Shown here: positions 36,265 to 47,258 of the stretch, in pieces
Numbering within the stretch: the stretch's first letter is position 1
Layout: each line of letters opens with the position of its first letter
Assembly: GCA_950106755.1 (NCBI GenBank)
Contig: OX467088.1
Location: 11,764,001 to 11,828,000, forward strand
Source of the DNA: Climacium dendroides
Taxonomy: Eukaryota > Streptophyta > Bryopsida > Hypnales > Climaciaceae
DNA length: 64,000 nt
Reading direction: 5' to 3'
Position numbers and translations under genes: made by a program
Notes under the pieces: model-generated
Database searches by the model: none
What the model was told of the DNA's origin: nothing
What the model saw: the letters and a program-made list of their open reading frames with translations, nothing else

Positions 36265-36487
36265 TGCTGCAATCAACCTACCCAGCTTATCAAGCAATGG
36301 GGATTGCCAACTGAATAGCCGGAGAGTGTCTAGCTAGCAGGCGAATTGGTGAAGACTAATATGAAGCCAATTGACGAGACTTGGAAGCCAGGCAAGGCTC
36401 GAAATCGGTTGTGGCTGTGAAGCTCGATGGATGTGTGAGTGATTGGTGATGTTTGAGTGTGAAGTTGAATCCCGCACTGGTGAGCCA

Positions 36488-36493
36488 TTTATA
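36488..36493 (-). promoter_or_regulatory. TATA box, type I germin promoter (gene 1)
   Basis: TATAAA on the minus strand, in context GATGTATAAATGGC, lies about 225 bp upstream of the ATG at 36,264. The same context precedes genes 3 and 5. The upstream region to about 36,900 is conserved with those genes. Confidence 0.65.
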
Positions 36494-36499
36494 CATCTA

Positions 36500-38428
36500 C
36501 ACTTTCGCGAGAAGTGTGAAATACCTCGCATGTTCGATCAGATTCTTCACGACTTCTCCACGCAGAATGTGACTCAGTATTGGAGCCTTCCAGGATAGTG
36601 TTTGGAGGTGGCGATCCCGACGTCCGTTCAGCTGCACCGAAAGAACAGGCACTGGCTACTCGTTCGTGCGCAAAAGCAGATTCATGGGTTCAGTTGAAAT
36701 TGGTGATGTAAGTCACACATGGTCGGTCATGGATAGGGATTCTTTTGCAGCGAGCGAGTTGATAATTAATGCATGTAGATAGAATTGAAAGCGAGTTACT
36801 CCGTATTTTGAGGTGGAAAGGACTGCGGGAAGAGGTTGTGGAGATGAGTTCAGCAGGTGGAGGTAACGTGCGTTCCTTCGTGGTAGCATGTCATGTCAAC
36901 CCAACTGAAGGTATAAAGTGAATGAAGTTCCTTCTTGTTTGGCAGCAGCTTCTTCGCAAAGCAGAGTTCGTTGACGACAATAACTTATTTACTCGTCTCT
37001 TTTTGCAACTCATTTATTCAGTTTTGAAAAACCAAAACCGACTGGATTTGGATCAAGGAAAAAAAGCAAGTGCAATTCAAGGAACTGCACCTAGATTGTA
37101 CCCCTCTGTAAAATCAACTTGTACAAATTTTGGATACATAAATGTATTGCCTTTATTTTTGAGAGGGCTTATGGATGCATGTGTGTCTAGCAATATGAAA
37201 ATTCATGGTTTCATTGTACATATGCATAAGAAGGGAATGTAGTCTTTTGACTTCCAACAAAGTTCACCAAAAAAAATGGGTCATTCCTCCATTGTATAAT
37301 AGGTACGAATTCTCAAATGCTTATTCAAATAAGGATTCAAACACATTAAGGTGCAGGTATTTTTATAAAAAACTAGTGTGTTGATATGGAAGGAGAGTAC
37401 TTATCTTCAAAATTGGAGAGGAATCTACTTCCAAAAAGTTCATCTTAGTGGAGGTTCAATTATTAATCATACGATACAATTTCATATCTATAAATCAAGC
37501 ACACAGTTACACACGTTGCAAAACAATTAATGAGCAATCTAATGGTGTGTTTTAATGTCACTTTATGGTATCTTCTTTCTACATTCACATGGTCATTTCA
37601 AGTGTTGATATGAATGGTCAAACACTATACAATAATTAATATCTCATTTTAATGTTTTTTATAAAGAAATTTGTTAATATGAATATTCAGAATTTTGAAT
37701 CTCAGTGTGTTAAATTTTTACAAGAAAAGTAATCAATGCATTTGAATCATTCAATCACTATCAAATATTGAATAGTGTGTGATTACTTCACACCAAGGAA
37801 ACTTGTACAAAATCTGAGTACAAGTGGTCAAATTAGTGTAATCATTTGATGAAAATTCGGTAAAAGTGGATGAATAATGGATGAATGCCAACAAAAATTA
37901 CAAAACAACACTTAATGACCACACTATTTGGATGGAAATAGTGTACACTACAATATATTGATCTTATCTAAAATACCACAAACTTCCATAACCAGGGGTA
38001 CTATCACAAATTCACACATACTAATACTAGCTGGAACAGAGCCCTTTGATCATTCATTTGGCATCGTAAAGGGTTTATGAAGCTCCGGGGTTTCATGGAG
38101 AAGTTGTGATTTGTGAGTAATGATTAGTAAGGGCTTCGTTATCGTATGATTATTGAGATCTTTTACACAAAGATTATGGACTGATTGAATGAACCGGGAG
38201 TAAGTTAAGTTGAAGCAGCGGCCGTCACCCAAGAGCCATAACAAATCTCGCGCAACGTGCTTTAACTGAACTTGCCACCCCCCCCGGAAACATGGCTCAG
38301 TCTGGAGATTTTGAACTCGGAATTCCAAACCCGGCCCCGCGTGCTCAATGCGTATTGGCGGCACTGCTTCTCATTGCCAAATATCTTTACCTCCAGCTGG
38401 GAGTGTCCCAGGTTTATTTCATTGATAT
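36500..38428. other. Intergenic region between divergent germin genes 1 and 2
   Basis: The right-hand portion is AT-rich and aligns with 52,760-55,300 of the second unit, with several percent differences and many small indels. No additional gene was found. A 106-aa ORF at 36,922-37,242 is not preserved in the second unit at 53,170-53,490, so it is probably not coding. Confidence 0.6.
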
Positions 38429-38677
38429 GGAGAATTTCATTAAAATGGCGATATTCCGCATGCCATTTACGGAAGTCAAAAGCACATACAATAGTGCTTC
38501 TTGGCATATCAACCTCATACATGCGCCAATTATGTCTCCAACAAGTCCAAATTGCAACACAACTCTCATGTTTCTTCTCCCTCATGCTATCTTTCTATGA
38601 ATTTCTACTATTTTGCAATCCCCTTTGTGCCATTTTCACAGAATAATCAACATTTTAATGAAACTCTCTATTGATAT
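38421..38677. mobile_element. Miniature inverted-repeat element with 8-bp target duplication (family G copy 1)
   Basis: The element spans 38,429-38,669 (241 bp). The ends, read inward, are GGAGAATTTCATTAAAATG and AGAGAGTTTCATTAAAATG. A direct repeat ATTGATAT lies at 38,421-38,428 and 38,670-38,677. The second unit has the uninterrupted site (ATTAATAT, near 55,294), so this insertion postdates the duplication. It is non-coding and lies about 520 bp upstream of the gene 2 TATA box. Confidence 0.8.
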
Positions 38678-38957
38678 ATTCAAGCTCTCTCCAGCAGCTC
38701 TTCGCTAGCTACGTTTCATTGGGAGGCGGCCGCATTTCCTTGCCGACAGGATCATTTGCCAAACTCATCCTCATGAATGCTTCCTGCACGTAGGAGCAAA
38801 GCTAAGGAGTCAACTGCCCGAGTGAGGGCAACTCACATGCCTTCTTCGCAACGTACCAGACAATGTCCGGGAAGCTCTCGCTAGTACGTGGACTCCAAAT
38901 GGACTTCGGGAGAGAGAACATGCGTGGTACCTCTCGTTCGCCCGCCTCTGCTAGAAG

Positions 38958-38965
38958 TATATATA
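38958..38965 (+). promoter_or_regulatory. TATA box, type II germin promoter (gene 2)
   Basis: TATATATA in context GAAGTATATATACCTCAGC lies 224 bp before the ATG at 39,189. The context is identical before gene 4 and unlike that of genes 1, 3 and 5. Confidence 0.65.
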
Positions 38966-39188
38966 CCTCAGCAACGGGGTATTCAATCATCAATCTTCAC
39001 AGCCAACTTTGGTTCCTGAAGAGCTGAACTGATTGACATACAAACTTGCTTGTGTCCATCTCTGTCGCTGGTGAGCTTGAATTGCAGTACTTGAGCTGGA
39101 TAGCTGCTGATATCCATTGCAAGTGCTCATCAATTCACTTGCTAGTCTCGCTTCACCAGTTAGTAAGCTGGGAAGGTTGGTTGCAACA

Positions 39189-39869
39189 ATGGCCGGTTCG
39201 AGAAGAGGAAGCGCCATGACTTGGGTTATTGGCTGCTGTGCGATAATGCTGGTCGTGGCCACTGTGAACGCCGCCGACCCCGACCCGTTGCAAGACTTCT
39301 GCGTGGCGGATCTGTCGCCCAATGCGCCTCTCGTCAACGGCTTCGCCTGCAGAGCAAGAAGCACCGTCTCCGCCAAAGACTTCGTGTTCTCGGGCTTCCG
39401 GGCGCCAGGCGCCGACGTGAAGAAGGCGCCCACGGGAGCCATCGCCGCGCTGGCCACGCCCGTGGAGTTCCCGGGACTCAACACGCAGGGCGTCACGCAC
39501 GCACGCCTGGACTTCGACTTGGGCGGCGTGGTGCCGCTCCACACGCACCCGCGCGCCACCGAGACGCTGTTCGTGTTGAAGGGACGCATCTACACGGGCT
39601 TCGTCAGCGACGACAACGTGCTGTACGCGGCCACGCTGGAGAAGGGCGACTTGATCTTGTTTCCGCGCGCGCTGCTGCACTTCCAGCTCAACGTGGGCAA
39701 CGAGAGCGCCATCACCTTCAACACGCTGACGTCTCAGAATCCGGGTCTGCTGCTCACCGCCAACCAAATCTTCACGCCCAACATCACGATCGCCGTGATC
39801 GAGAAGTCTTTCGGGGTGGACGCCGCCACGGCCCAGCTTTTGAAGGGCTCGTACCCCGGTCACCCTTGA
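39189..39869 (+). CDS. Germin-like protein, gene 2 of the cluster (226 aa)
   Basis: The protein is the same 226-aa secreted cupin as gene 1 except at residue 3 (Gly instead of Ser, within the signal peptide). I count four nucleotide differences from the other copies over 681 bp. All metal ligands (H118, H120, E125, H164), both cysteines and both glycosylation sequons are intact. The start is the first in-frame ATG after the TATATATA promoter. It is the right-hand member of a divergent pair with gene 1, about 2.9 kb away, and uses the type II promoter and leader shared only with gene 4. Its downstream tail contains a family A element and then the retrotransposon. Confidence 0.95.
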   Translation: MAGSRRGSAMTWVIGCCAIMLVVATVNAADPDPLQDFCVADLSPNAPLVNGFACRARSTVSAKDFVFSGFRAPGADVKKAPTGAIAALATPVEFPGLNTQGVTHARLDFDLGGVVPLHTHPRATETLFVLKGRIYTGFVSDDNVLYAATLEKGDLILFPRALLHFQLNVGNESAITFNTLTSQNPGLLLTANQIFTPNITIAVIEKSFGVDAATAQLLKGSYPGHP

Positions 39870-40749
39870 TTGCTAGCTAGTTCGGCAGCTAGTTCGGCCA
39901 GGCAGGAATTCCAGAGTTGAACTTGAGTTCCGCGTAGAATTTAATTCGCATTCATTCCTTAGATCGGGTTGTGCCGATATGATTTGAACATTCATGTGTA
40001 TTCAGGGTATATTAAAAGTATCAGATTCCAGTGAGGCCAGTATCCTTCACCGATGATGTTGTGTGAAATTGTTATACTGATCTGTGTGTTTAGTTTCCAA
40101 TTAAGTAACGCATTACTTGTTCATTCAAGCGAGCTGAGAAGCTCTGATGTCCGAGATTATTGTACTGAGGCCCTCTCAATTTTATAATGCATACAAAATG
40201 CTGTATCTATTTATAATCAGAGTTGAGTGTTGGTGACATACATTTTAATTCTACGGGATGCATGCCGAAGGAACGGTTCCATCTCTGTAAAAATCAATTC
40301 CTCCCTAATGTGCAACATAAACGCCAATTTCGCCAAATTGGGACGATTCGTGGCGCAAAGTTGTTGTCATTCAGCTGCAGAGGCCTCAACTCTGACTCCC
40401 GTGGGTTTCCGTCTCAACATGAACCCCTGGAGCTACGTGAAACCCTTTTTGATGCAGATTGTGAAAGGGCTCTGTTCTAGCTAGTATTCTACACTATTTC
40501 CATTCCAAATAGAGTGATCATCACTGCATGATGTTCGTTGGCATTCACCCATAATTCATCCTCTTCCATCTAAATTTCATCAAATGATTACACTAGTTCG
40601 ATGACATCCAATCAACTTTTATTCAAATTTATTCAGCTAGTGTGAGGTAATTACACTATTCAATATTTTGAATTGATTGAATGGTTTAAATGCATTGGTT
40701 ACTTTTCTTGTAAAAATTGGCTCATTGTCATCTGAAATGATGTAGGTAC
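39870..40749 (+). other. 3' flank of germin gene 2
   Basis: Aligns with the sequence downstream of gene 4 (56,498-57,738) and, in part, with the flanks of genes 1 and 5. The match is very close for about 300 bp after the stop and then diverges; the second unit carries about 250 bp of extra AT-rich sequence near 57,360-57,610. Two overlapping 85-aa ORFs at 40,223-40,484 are not conserved in frame and are rejected as genes. Confidence 0.55.
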
Positions 40750-41686
40750 TTAACCCCTAAAGGCCCAAGGCCAGTTTTCTATCAAAAACCACTCAAAATT
40801 CCCATTTCTATTGTTTTTGCTCATGGAAACAAAAAGAAATTTAGAATCTAACCATAGGATATTGTACTTTACTTCTCTAAGACTTTAAGATTATGTAGTA
40901 AGAATATCATGAAGTTTGATTGTACAAATTGAGAGATATTAGCATTTAAAGTTTATTTATTTAAAACACTAACCTACAATTTTAAATGACTTTCACTACC
41001 TTTTGAGAAAAAAATTTGCGCTATGAACTTTGTATTTAAAATTGTTTTGTGCTGAAGAATTGAGTTGAAAGTTTAGAAAAAAATTAAAAAAGAAAACCAC
41101 TTGATTTTCATCCCTTAAAAAATGATTAATTAGAAGTAGGTCCAAGATTGAAAGAAAAACTAAATCATTAATAACTCTAAGATGGAATTGAAATACAATA
41201 ATTCCAATGGTGAGATTGATCTAGCAAGCAAATTTAACCTTGTTAAGCAATTATTTTTAAAATTGTGAAAATTGCATTCAAATATGAATCCTATAAGTTT
41301 TTTTTAGGAAGATGCACAAATTGCTCCAAAAACAAGATTGTTCATATGAACTTTGCACATCACTAATTTGAATGAAATGAATCAAAGCTTTACATGTAGA
41401 CAAAATTATGATCTATAAAAATAAAATAAAAGTAAATTTTTTAAATTTCATATCAAGTTTTTGTAAATTTATTTTTTGGCCCGTTGAATGAAAATTTGGA
41501 CTTTTGTGGTATGACTTTTGCTCTTGGGTGCCAATTGAAATAGAAATAAAACTATATTTCTACAAAGCTAAGAATTTTATTTAATTATATGAGAAAATTT
41601 CAAAAAGTTTCACTAAAAATTGGGTTCAGAGGAACCTTCCCGAAATCCATTGTCCCCCAAGGGACCAATGGACCTTGAGGGGTTAA
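40750..41686 (+). mobile_element. TTAA-flanked transposon, long form (family A copy 6)
   Basis: TTAA lies at 40,750-40,753 and 41,683-41,686, and the termini are CCCCTAAAGGCCCAAGG and (inward from the right) CCCCTCAAGGTCCATTGG. The 937-bp body matches copy 4 throughout, including the extra interior module. The corresponding position in the second unit holds copy 7, so this insertion happened before the unit was duplicated. Confidence 0.8.
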
Positions 41687-42712
41687 TAATTTGAAGAGTT
41701 TATTAGAGAGGAGAGTTACGAGATTCATAGGTACTTGCAAAAAAGACAACTCATTTTTTTATTCTTTTTAGCCTTTTGGCAAAAACAAGGATTTTGGTGG
41801 ACAATAATCACAATATTATAAGTGCGAAAAGTATATTTTAGGGAACAATTTCAATTGTTGAGAGGATAAATCTATGACTAGAAGTTCTATTGCAAATACT
41901 ATGGACTACTTGCAAGTACTAAAACAAAACTATGTGGAAAAAAGATAATGTATCACAAAAAGTAAATAGAAAATATTTTAAAATTATTTAATTTTGACAA
42001 TTTGGAAGGTCTTGATGATGATAAAATTTCACCAAAAGATTGAATTTGAAACCATCTTCAATGTTCAAAAGTGCAAAGTTTAGGGAGCCCTATTTGCACA
42101 AAGCCACAAACCTAGAGGACATAAAATAATATGTTTTTAGATGTTCTTAAGTAGGCACATGCCTACCTACTATGGAAACGGAATTCAAAAATTTCAGCTA
42201 GATCACTCATTTTGAATATTTTCCAACACTAAAACTCTCTAATTAGCAATATTGATTTTAAAATATAATTTTGAAAAATATAACATATAATATCAATTGA
42301 GATTTGAGAGAACCATCTTTAATAAAAAAAAATTAAAGTTCATTAGTTTCATGCTTCAAAAGTTATAGCAAATGACAAGTCCACCATTCAAAATAATGTG
42401 ACTAAAAAAATAACCGAGTCTTTTTTGCAATCATTCACATGAAGTCATGTTGGATGAGAAGTATAAGTTGTGAGTTGCATGGTAGGGTAAATAAACAACT
42501 TACTATTTGGGTGTTCAAGTTTTAAGCCATTGTTGAAGATAATTACAACAATTGAACATCTAAAGTCAATTTAGTCAAATGTTCTAAATATTCATATTCC
42601 ATATATAATAATTATTATTGAAGAGTGTTTGACCACTTATATTCTATATTTTGAATACTATGACTTTACATGTTGACCATACAAAATCACTATAGTATGA
42701 CCATCCATTGCC
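41687..42712. other. Tail of the first germin unit, gene-free
   Basis: Aligns with 59,206-60,205 of the second unit, with visibly many substitutions and small indels. No gene recognised. Confidence 0.6.
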
Positions 42713-42717
42713 AACAT

Positions 42718-44012
42718 TGTCACGCCCTTATCTACTTGGGTTGCCCAATGTACCTAAGTGCGCAAGGGAGGGACCTTGGGGGTGACTTCCCAAGCCTTGC
42801 AATAGACTAGGTAGGGAGAATGAAGAGACTCCCGATCAAACAGGGCGCAATAGCGCCCTGGTTTTAAAGTGGACATGAGAGTCTCATACATGCATAGAAA
42901 GCTCTTGACAATACGCTTCTAATGGCGCAAAGAACGTGCAATTTGAAGTTGTGAGCGAAAAGTTATGGCCGCTCAAAGTTGATTGGGTCCTAGTGGCGCC
43001 GGGACACTTGAGGGCTAGGTGTGAGGGGTTCCCAATGAATTCCACAACAAAGTATGGCATGTGGCATATCATTGGAAAACTATGAACACAAGGAACCTAG
43101 AATGACAAGCATTACGAGGTTCTATGACATGAGTCAAAAGTTATGGCCAAAAGAAAGAGCCGTGGTGAAGGCGTGACGCCTCCCTTGGTGCATCCGAATC
43201 TTTAGAGGGTCATAACTTTGTAAGAACTTGTCCAAATGACACAAGTGAGCCGTCCATCGGCATCTACTCGTCGCGTAGATGTCTAAAATGGTCTCGCATG
43301 TTGGATTTGCAGCTCGAAGCGCAAAGTTACGCCGGTTGGAAGTTCGGGAGCCCAAACGGTGACGTAACTTGGCGATTTGGGTTGGAAGTGGGTGGTCTTC
43401 CACAACCCAAGGTTATCCAAGGACTTCCTTCGACCTAGGACGGGGGGGGCTGCCAAATACCACAGAGAATACTATAAGAGGGGTTGGTCTCCCTCCTCCC
43501 TCCCTCTTGAAGCCTTGGTGAGTCCCGGTGATTCATGGTTGGTGGTGGTGACTTCACCACCACTTCAAGGCACCATGAGACACTTGTGTGTGTCTCGTGG
43601 CATCGGTTGGGTGGAGTTCCACTCCTTGCTAGGCCTCCTTGGATGTGTCCCGAGTTGTGAGCGCCGGTTACCTCTAGTGGATGAGTAGCAAATGCAAAAA
43701 GGGCTAGCATGGAGTGGGGTGACACTCAAGGGCGGTTAGGACTATGGTGAGTAGTGCCACCATGGGTCCTTGCACATTAAGGTGGAAGTTCCGCCCCATG
43801 TTACTAAGTGACATGCCCGGTATCACGATGGGAGTGTGTGCTAGTAGTCCCGGTGACTGGGACTTGGCAAACTGAGTTGGAAATGGGGGCTAACACTGTG
43901 GGTGCTTGGCATGTGCAGTGGTAGGCAGTTGGTGACCAAGTGACGCTGTAAGTGGATTGGGGTGAACCTAGTGAGCTGTTGGAAGCTATTAGGTGTCACT
44001 TGGGTCGCGACA
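42718..44012 (+). repeat. 5' LTR (1,295 bp)
   Basis: Starts TGTCACGCCC and ends GGGTCGCGACA. It pairs with 49,467-50,763. By eye the two LTRs differ at roughly 3-4% of positions. A TATA-like TATAAGAG at 43,473-43,480 may be the LTR promoter; the matching site in the 3' LTR reads TATAGAAG (50,224). A palindrome, AGGGCGCAATAGCGCCCT, lies near 42,842. Confidence 0.9.
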
Positions 44013-44014
44013 TT

Positions 44015-44030
44015 TGGTATCAGAGCAGGG
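44015..44030 (+). promoter_or_regulatory. Primer binding site (initiator tRNA-Met)
   Basis: TGGTATCAGAGCAGGG begins 2 bp after the 5' LTR. It is complementary to the 3' end of plant initiator methionine tRNA, the usual primer for this class of elements. This confirms the LTR boundary and the element's orientation. Confidence 0.9.
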
Positions 44031-44060
44031 CTACGTTGGTGTGCAGTGAGTCTTGGAGCC

Positions 44061-44615
44061 ATGGTGAGAGCCAAGACAGGTGAAGTTAGAGCTTCAAGAC
44101 AAGGGCGCCAAACACGTAGTCAAGGTTTGGAGGCTAATGAGCCTTCCTTAGAGGAAATTCAAGGAGGGGATTCTCTTCACTTGGAGCAAATGGGACAAGA
44201 ATTGACTCCCATTGAGGAAGAGAATGTGGAAACTAGTGCCAAGGAAGGTAACACTGCCACTAGTCCTGGGAAACCCCAACGTGATCGCAAACGGAAAGGG
44301 CGTGACCTCATGTTTGAAGAACTTGTCAAAACACTTCAAGTGATGCAAGGTGAAATCAAAGAGCTATAGGAGAAGGGTTCTAACTCTTCTTCTCACAAAT
44401 TGTGCAAAACCAACATGCCATCTTCTTTCACAGGCATTGGCAAGGCCTACAAAGTGAAAGACTTTTTGGTAGAATTGGAGTTGTACTTTGAAGCTCAAAG
44501 AGCACCTGAAGAAGACAAGATCACCATTGCGGTGACCTTTCTCAAGGATCATGCTTTACTTTGGTGGACTCACTTTCGTGGGGAAAGTCCTGAGGTGGTG
44601 GACAACTTGACTTGA
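44061..44615 (+). pseudogene. gag: gag region, interrupted
   Basis: Reading starts at ATG 44,061, in the same frame as the downstream pol. The N-terminal portion is charged (Arg/Gln/Glu-rich). It is stopped by TAG at 44,367-44,369, resumes in the same frame with a capsid-like segment (FLVELELYFEAQR and ALLWWTHFRG, typical of retrotransposon gag), and is stopped again by TGA at 44,613-44,615. The gag/pol frame is continuous apart from these stops, so the stops are mutations rather than a programmed frameshift. Confidence 0.8.
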
Positions 44616-47258
44616 GCTGGTTTCAAGGAACGCATTAGCGACCGCTTCACCCCAGAATACCAAGATATTTGTGATGGAGTGGCACTTGTAAGACTCAAGC
44701 AAACAGGGAGTCTTAGGGGGTATGTGTGGGAGTTTAATGCACACTTGAATGTGCTTCCAAGGCTAGATGAGCTAGCCAAAAAAATCATTTTCTTCAATGG
44801 GTTGCAAAGTTGGGCAGAACGTGCATTGTTTAGAATGCCCCAACTTCCAGAGACTTGTGCGGAGTTGTTGAAGCTGGCTGAAAGGATTGGTGATGATGAG
44901 GGCCAAAACAAGAAGGCTAAAGATGGGCCTTCAACAGGTGAGTCAAGCAAACACTCCAAGCGCAAGTTGAGGCGTCATGTTTGGATGAAGAGCAAGCATG
45001 GTGGGGATGGAGCCAAGTCAAGTGGGCCAAAAGAAGGACAAGTTAAGGGCATTGACAAAGGGGGTGACAAAACCAAAAGGGATGTGAGCCAAATGACTTG
45101 TTACAATTGTGGAGAGAAGGGCCACTTGTCCCGGGGTTGCACCAAACCTAAGGTGAGTGTTCAAAATGCATGCTCTCACATTGGAGAGCATATTCTTCAA
45201 GGTGACTTCTTGACTAAGGCAAATCAACCCAAGTTGAGTCTCCGCTTGTTGTTTTTAAAAGGATCCATAAGTAAACATGATGTTTCACTCCTGGTGGATA
45301 CAGGTGCAATTCACTCATTCGTGAGCCCAAGACTTGCTAAAGAGTTGGGTTTGCAAATCAAAGAGTCTTGCAAGCCCATGAAAGTGCAGTTTGCCAAGGG
45401 CAAGCCGCACAAGACAAGCAAGGTGGCAACAAACGTGGAAGTGAAGTGTGGGAAGTTCACCTTTGTGGAGGACTTCACGGTGTGTGATATGGATGGGGTA
45501 GACCTCATCCTAGGAAATACTTTCCTAGATACTTATGAAGTAGACATAAGAAGGCGGCCATCTTTGAAGGTGGTTGCGAATGTAGATGGCAAAGAGATGG
45601 AGTTAGAAATAACTAAGTCACCCAAGATGCTAGGGGCTCAAATCCATCTAGTAGTTTTGGAAGAACTTAGTGATACTAAGTTCTTGATTGTTATGCGTGC
45701 TAGTGTGGTTGAAGAGGAAAAGAAGTTGGCTAATAGGGCCAATTCCCCTCCAAAGTGTGTAACAAGTGTAATCCATAAGTTTATGGATGTTTTGACAACA
45801 GAGTTGCCTGATGCCTTGCCTCCTAAAAGAGAAGTGGATCACAAAATTGAGGCTTATCGGTTGAATCAAAGGGAGTTGAAAGAGTTGAAACACCAACTCA
45901 ATGAGCTCTTAGCTAAAGGATACATTCGCAAGAGCAAGTCACCTTATGGAGCGTCAATTTTGTTTGTAGACAAGAAGGATGGAAAACTTCACATGTGTGT
46001 TGATTATAGGGCACTCAATAAGATCACCATTAAGAACAACTACCCTTTACCTCGAATTGATGATCTCTTTGATAGGTTGGCAGGGGCGGTGTACTTTAGC
46101 CGCATTGATTTGAAGTCAGGTTACTACCAAATTCGAATTGCACTTGGAGACATTGAAAAGACGGCATGTAGGACCCGATATGGGTCCTATGAGTTTTTGG
46201 TGATGCCTTTTGGTCTATACAATGCCCCTTCAACATTCACCACCCTTATGAACACCGTATTCCATCAAGAGATGGATGAATTTGTCATTGTCTACATTGA
46301 TGACATCTTGGTGTACTCTAAGACGGCGGAGGAGCATGCCAAGCACCTTGAGATTGTGTTGGGAAGGCTTAGGGAACACAAGTTGTATGCAAATGGGGAG
46401 AAAAGTGAGTTTGGTTTGATGGAGATTGACTTCTTGGGCCACATGTTGTCTGGATCAGGGATCAAGCCGGATACAAAGAAGGTAGAAGCAATCAAGGAGT
46501 GGAAACCACCTACCACCCAAAAAAGTGTAAGGTCATTTCTTGGACTTGCCAATTATTATAGGAGGTTCATTAGAGACTTCTCTAAGATTGCCAAACCTTT
46601 GTCTGACTTGTTGAAAAAGAACCAAGCCATAGTGTGGTCCAAGCCATGTGAGCAAGCTTTTGAGGAGCTCAAGGCCAAACTTTCTTCTCATCCAGTGTTG
46701 AAGTTTCCTGAGTTTGATCAACCTTTTGAAGTACACACGGATGCAAGTGATTTTGCAATTGGGGGAGTGTTGATGCAAGGTGGGAGGCCCATTGCTTTTG
46801 AAAGCAAGAAGTTAGATGGGACCCAAACCAAATGGCCAACACATGAAAAGGAGATGTTTGCAGTGGTGCATTGTTTGAAGACATGGCAACATTACCTTGG
46901 TCTTCATCAAACCAAGGTGTTCACCGATAATGTGTCGTTGAAGTATTTTGAGAGCCAGGCTAGAGTGACAGCCAAGCAGTTGAGGTGGTGTGACACCTTG
47001 GCTCTTATGAATGTGGACTTGATTCACAAACCGGGCAAAGAAAATGTGGTGCCCGATGCCCTTAGCCGAAAGGATGAGTTCAAACCAAGTTCTACTCAAA
47101 TACTAAGGTTAATGTATGAGGGAGAAAGTGATTTAGCTAGGAGAATAAGGGAGGCTTATATGAAGGACCCAGAGGCTCAAAAGTTCCTAAGTGATTTGAG
47201 GGTTGGCAAGAAAGTGAAGGGGATTCGATTACACCAAGGCCTAATCAAATTCAAGTAA
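44616..47258 (+). pseudogene. pol: gag C-terminus, protease, reverse transcriptase and RNase H
   Basis: This open stretch continues the gag frame. It holds a CCHC zinc knuckle ([14 protein letters not shown], 45,099-45,140), an aspartic protease active site (LLVDTGA, DTG at 45,297-45,305), reverse transcriptase motifs ([25 protein letters not shown], and the YIDD catalytic box at 46,293-46,304), and RNase H ([11 protein letters not shown], catalytic D at 46,740). These catalytic residues are intact. The frame ends at TAA 47,256-47,258, between RNase H and integrase. Because the frame continues downstream, this stop is a lesion in a single polyprotein. Confidence 0.9.

Noticed and set aside
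35590..36318. Long antisense and alternate-frame ORFs (157-242 aa) over every germin gene, conserved in all five copies
   Set aside because: Their conservation follows from the near identity of the DNA. They lack recognisable domains, are Arg/His-rich frames produced by GC-biased codons, and the sense frame has full germin motifs.
36922..37242. 106-aa ORF upstream of germin gene 1
   Set aside because: The aligned region of the second unit (53,170-53,490) does not preserve the frame, arguing against coding.
40223..40484. Overlapping 85-aa ORFs after germin genes 2, 4 and 5
   Set aside because: They are a by-product of the shared 3' flank. The frame shifts between copies and no motif is present.
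43134..43725. ORFs of 89-103 aa within the 5' LTR
   Set aside because: They lie inside LTR sequence and are not consistently open in the 3' LTR.
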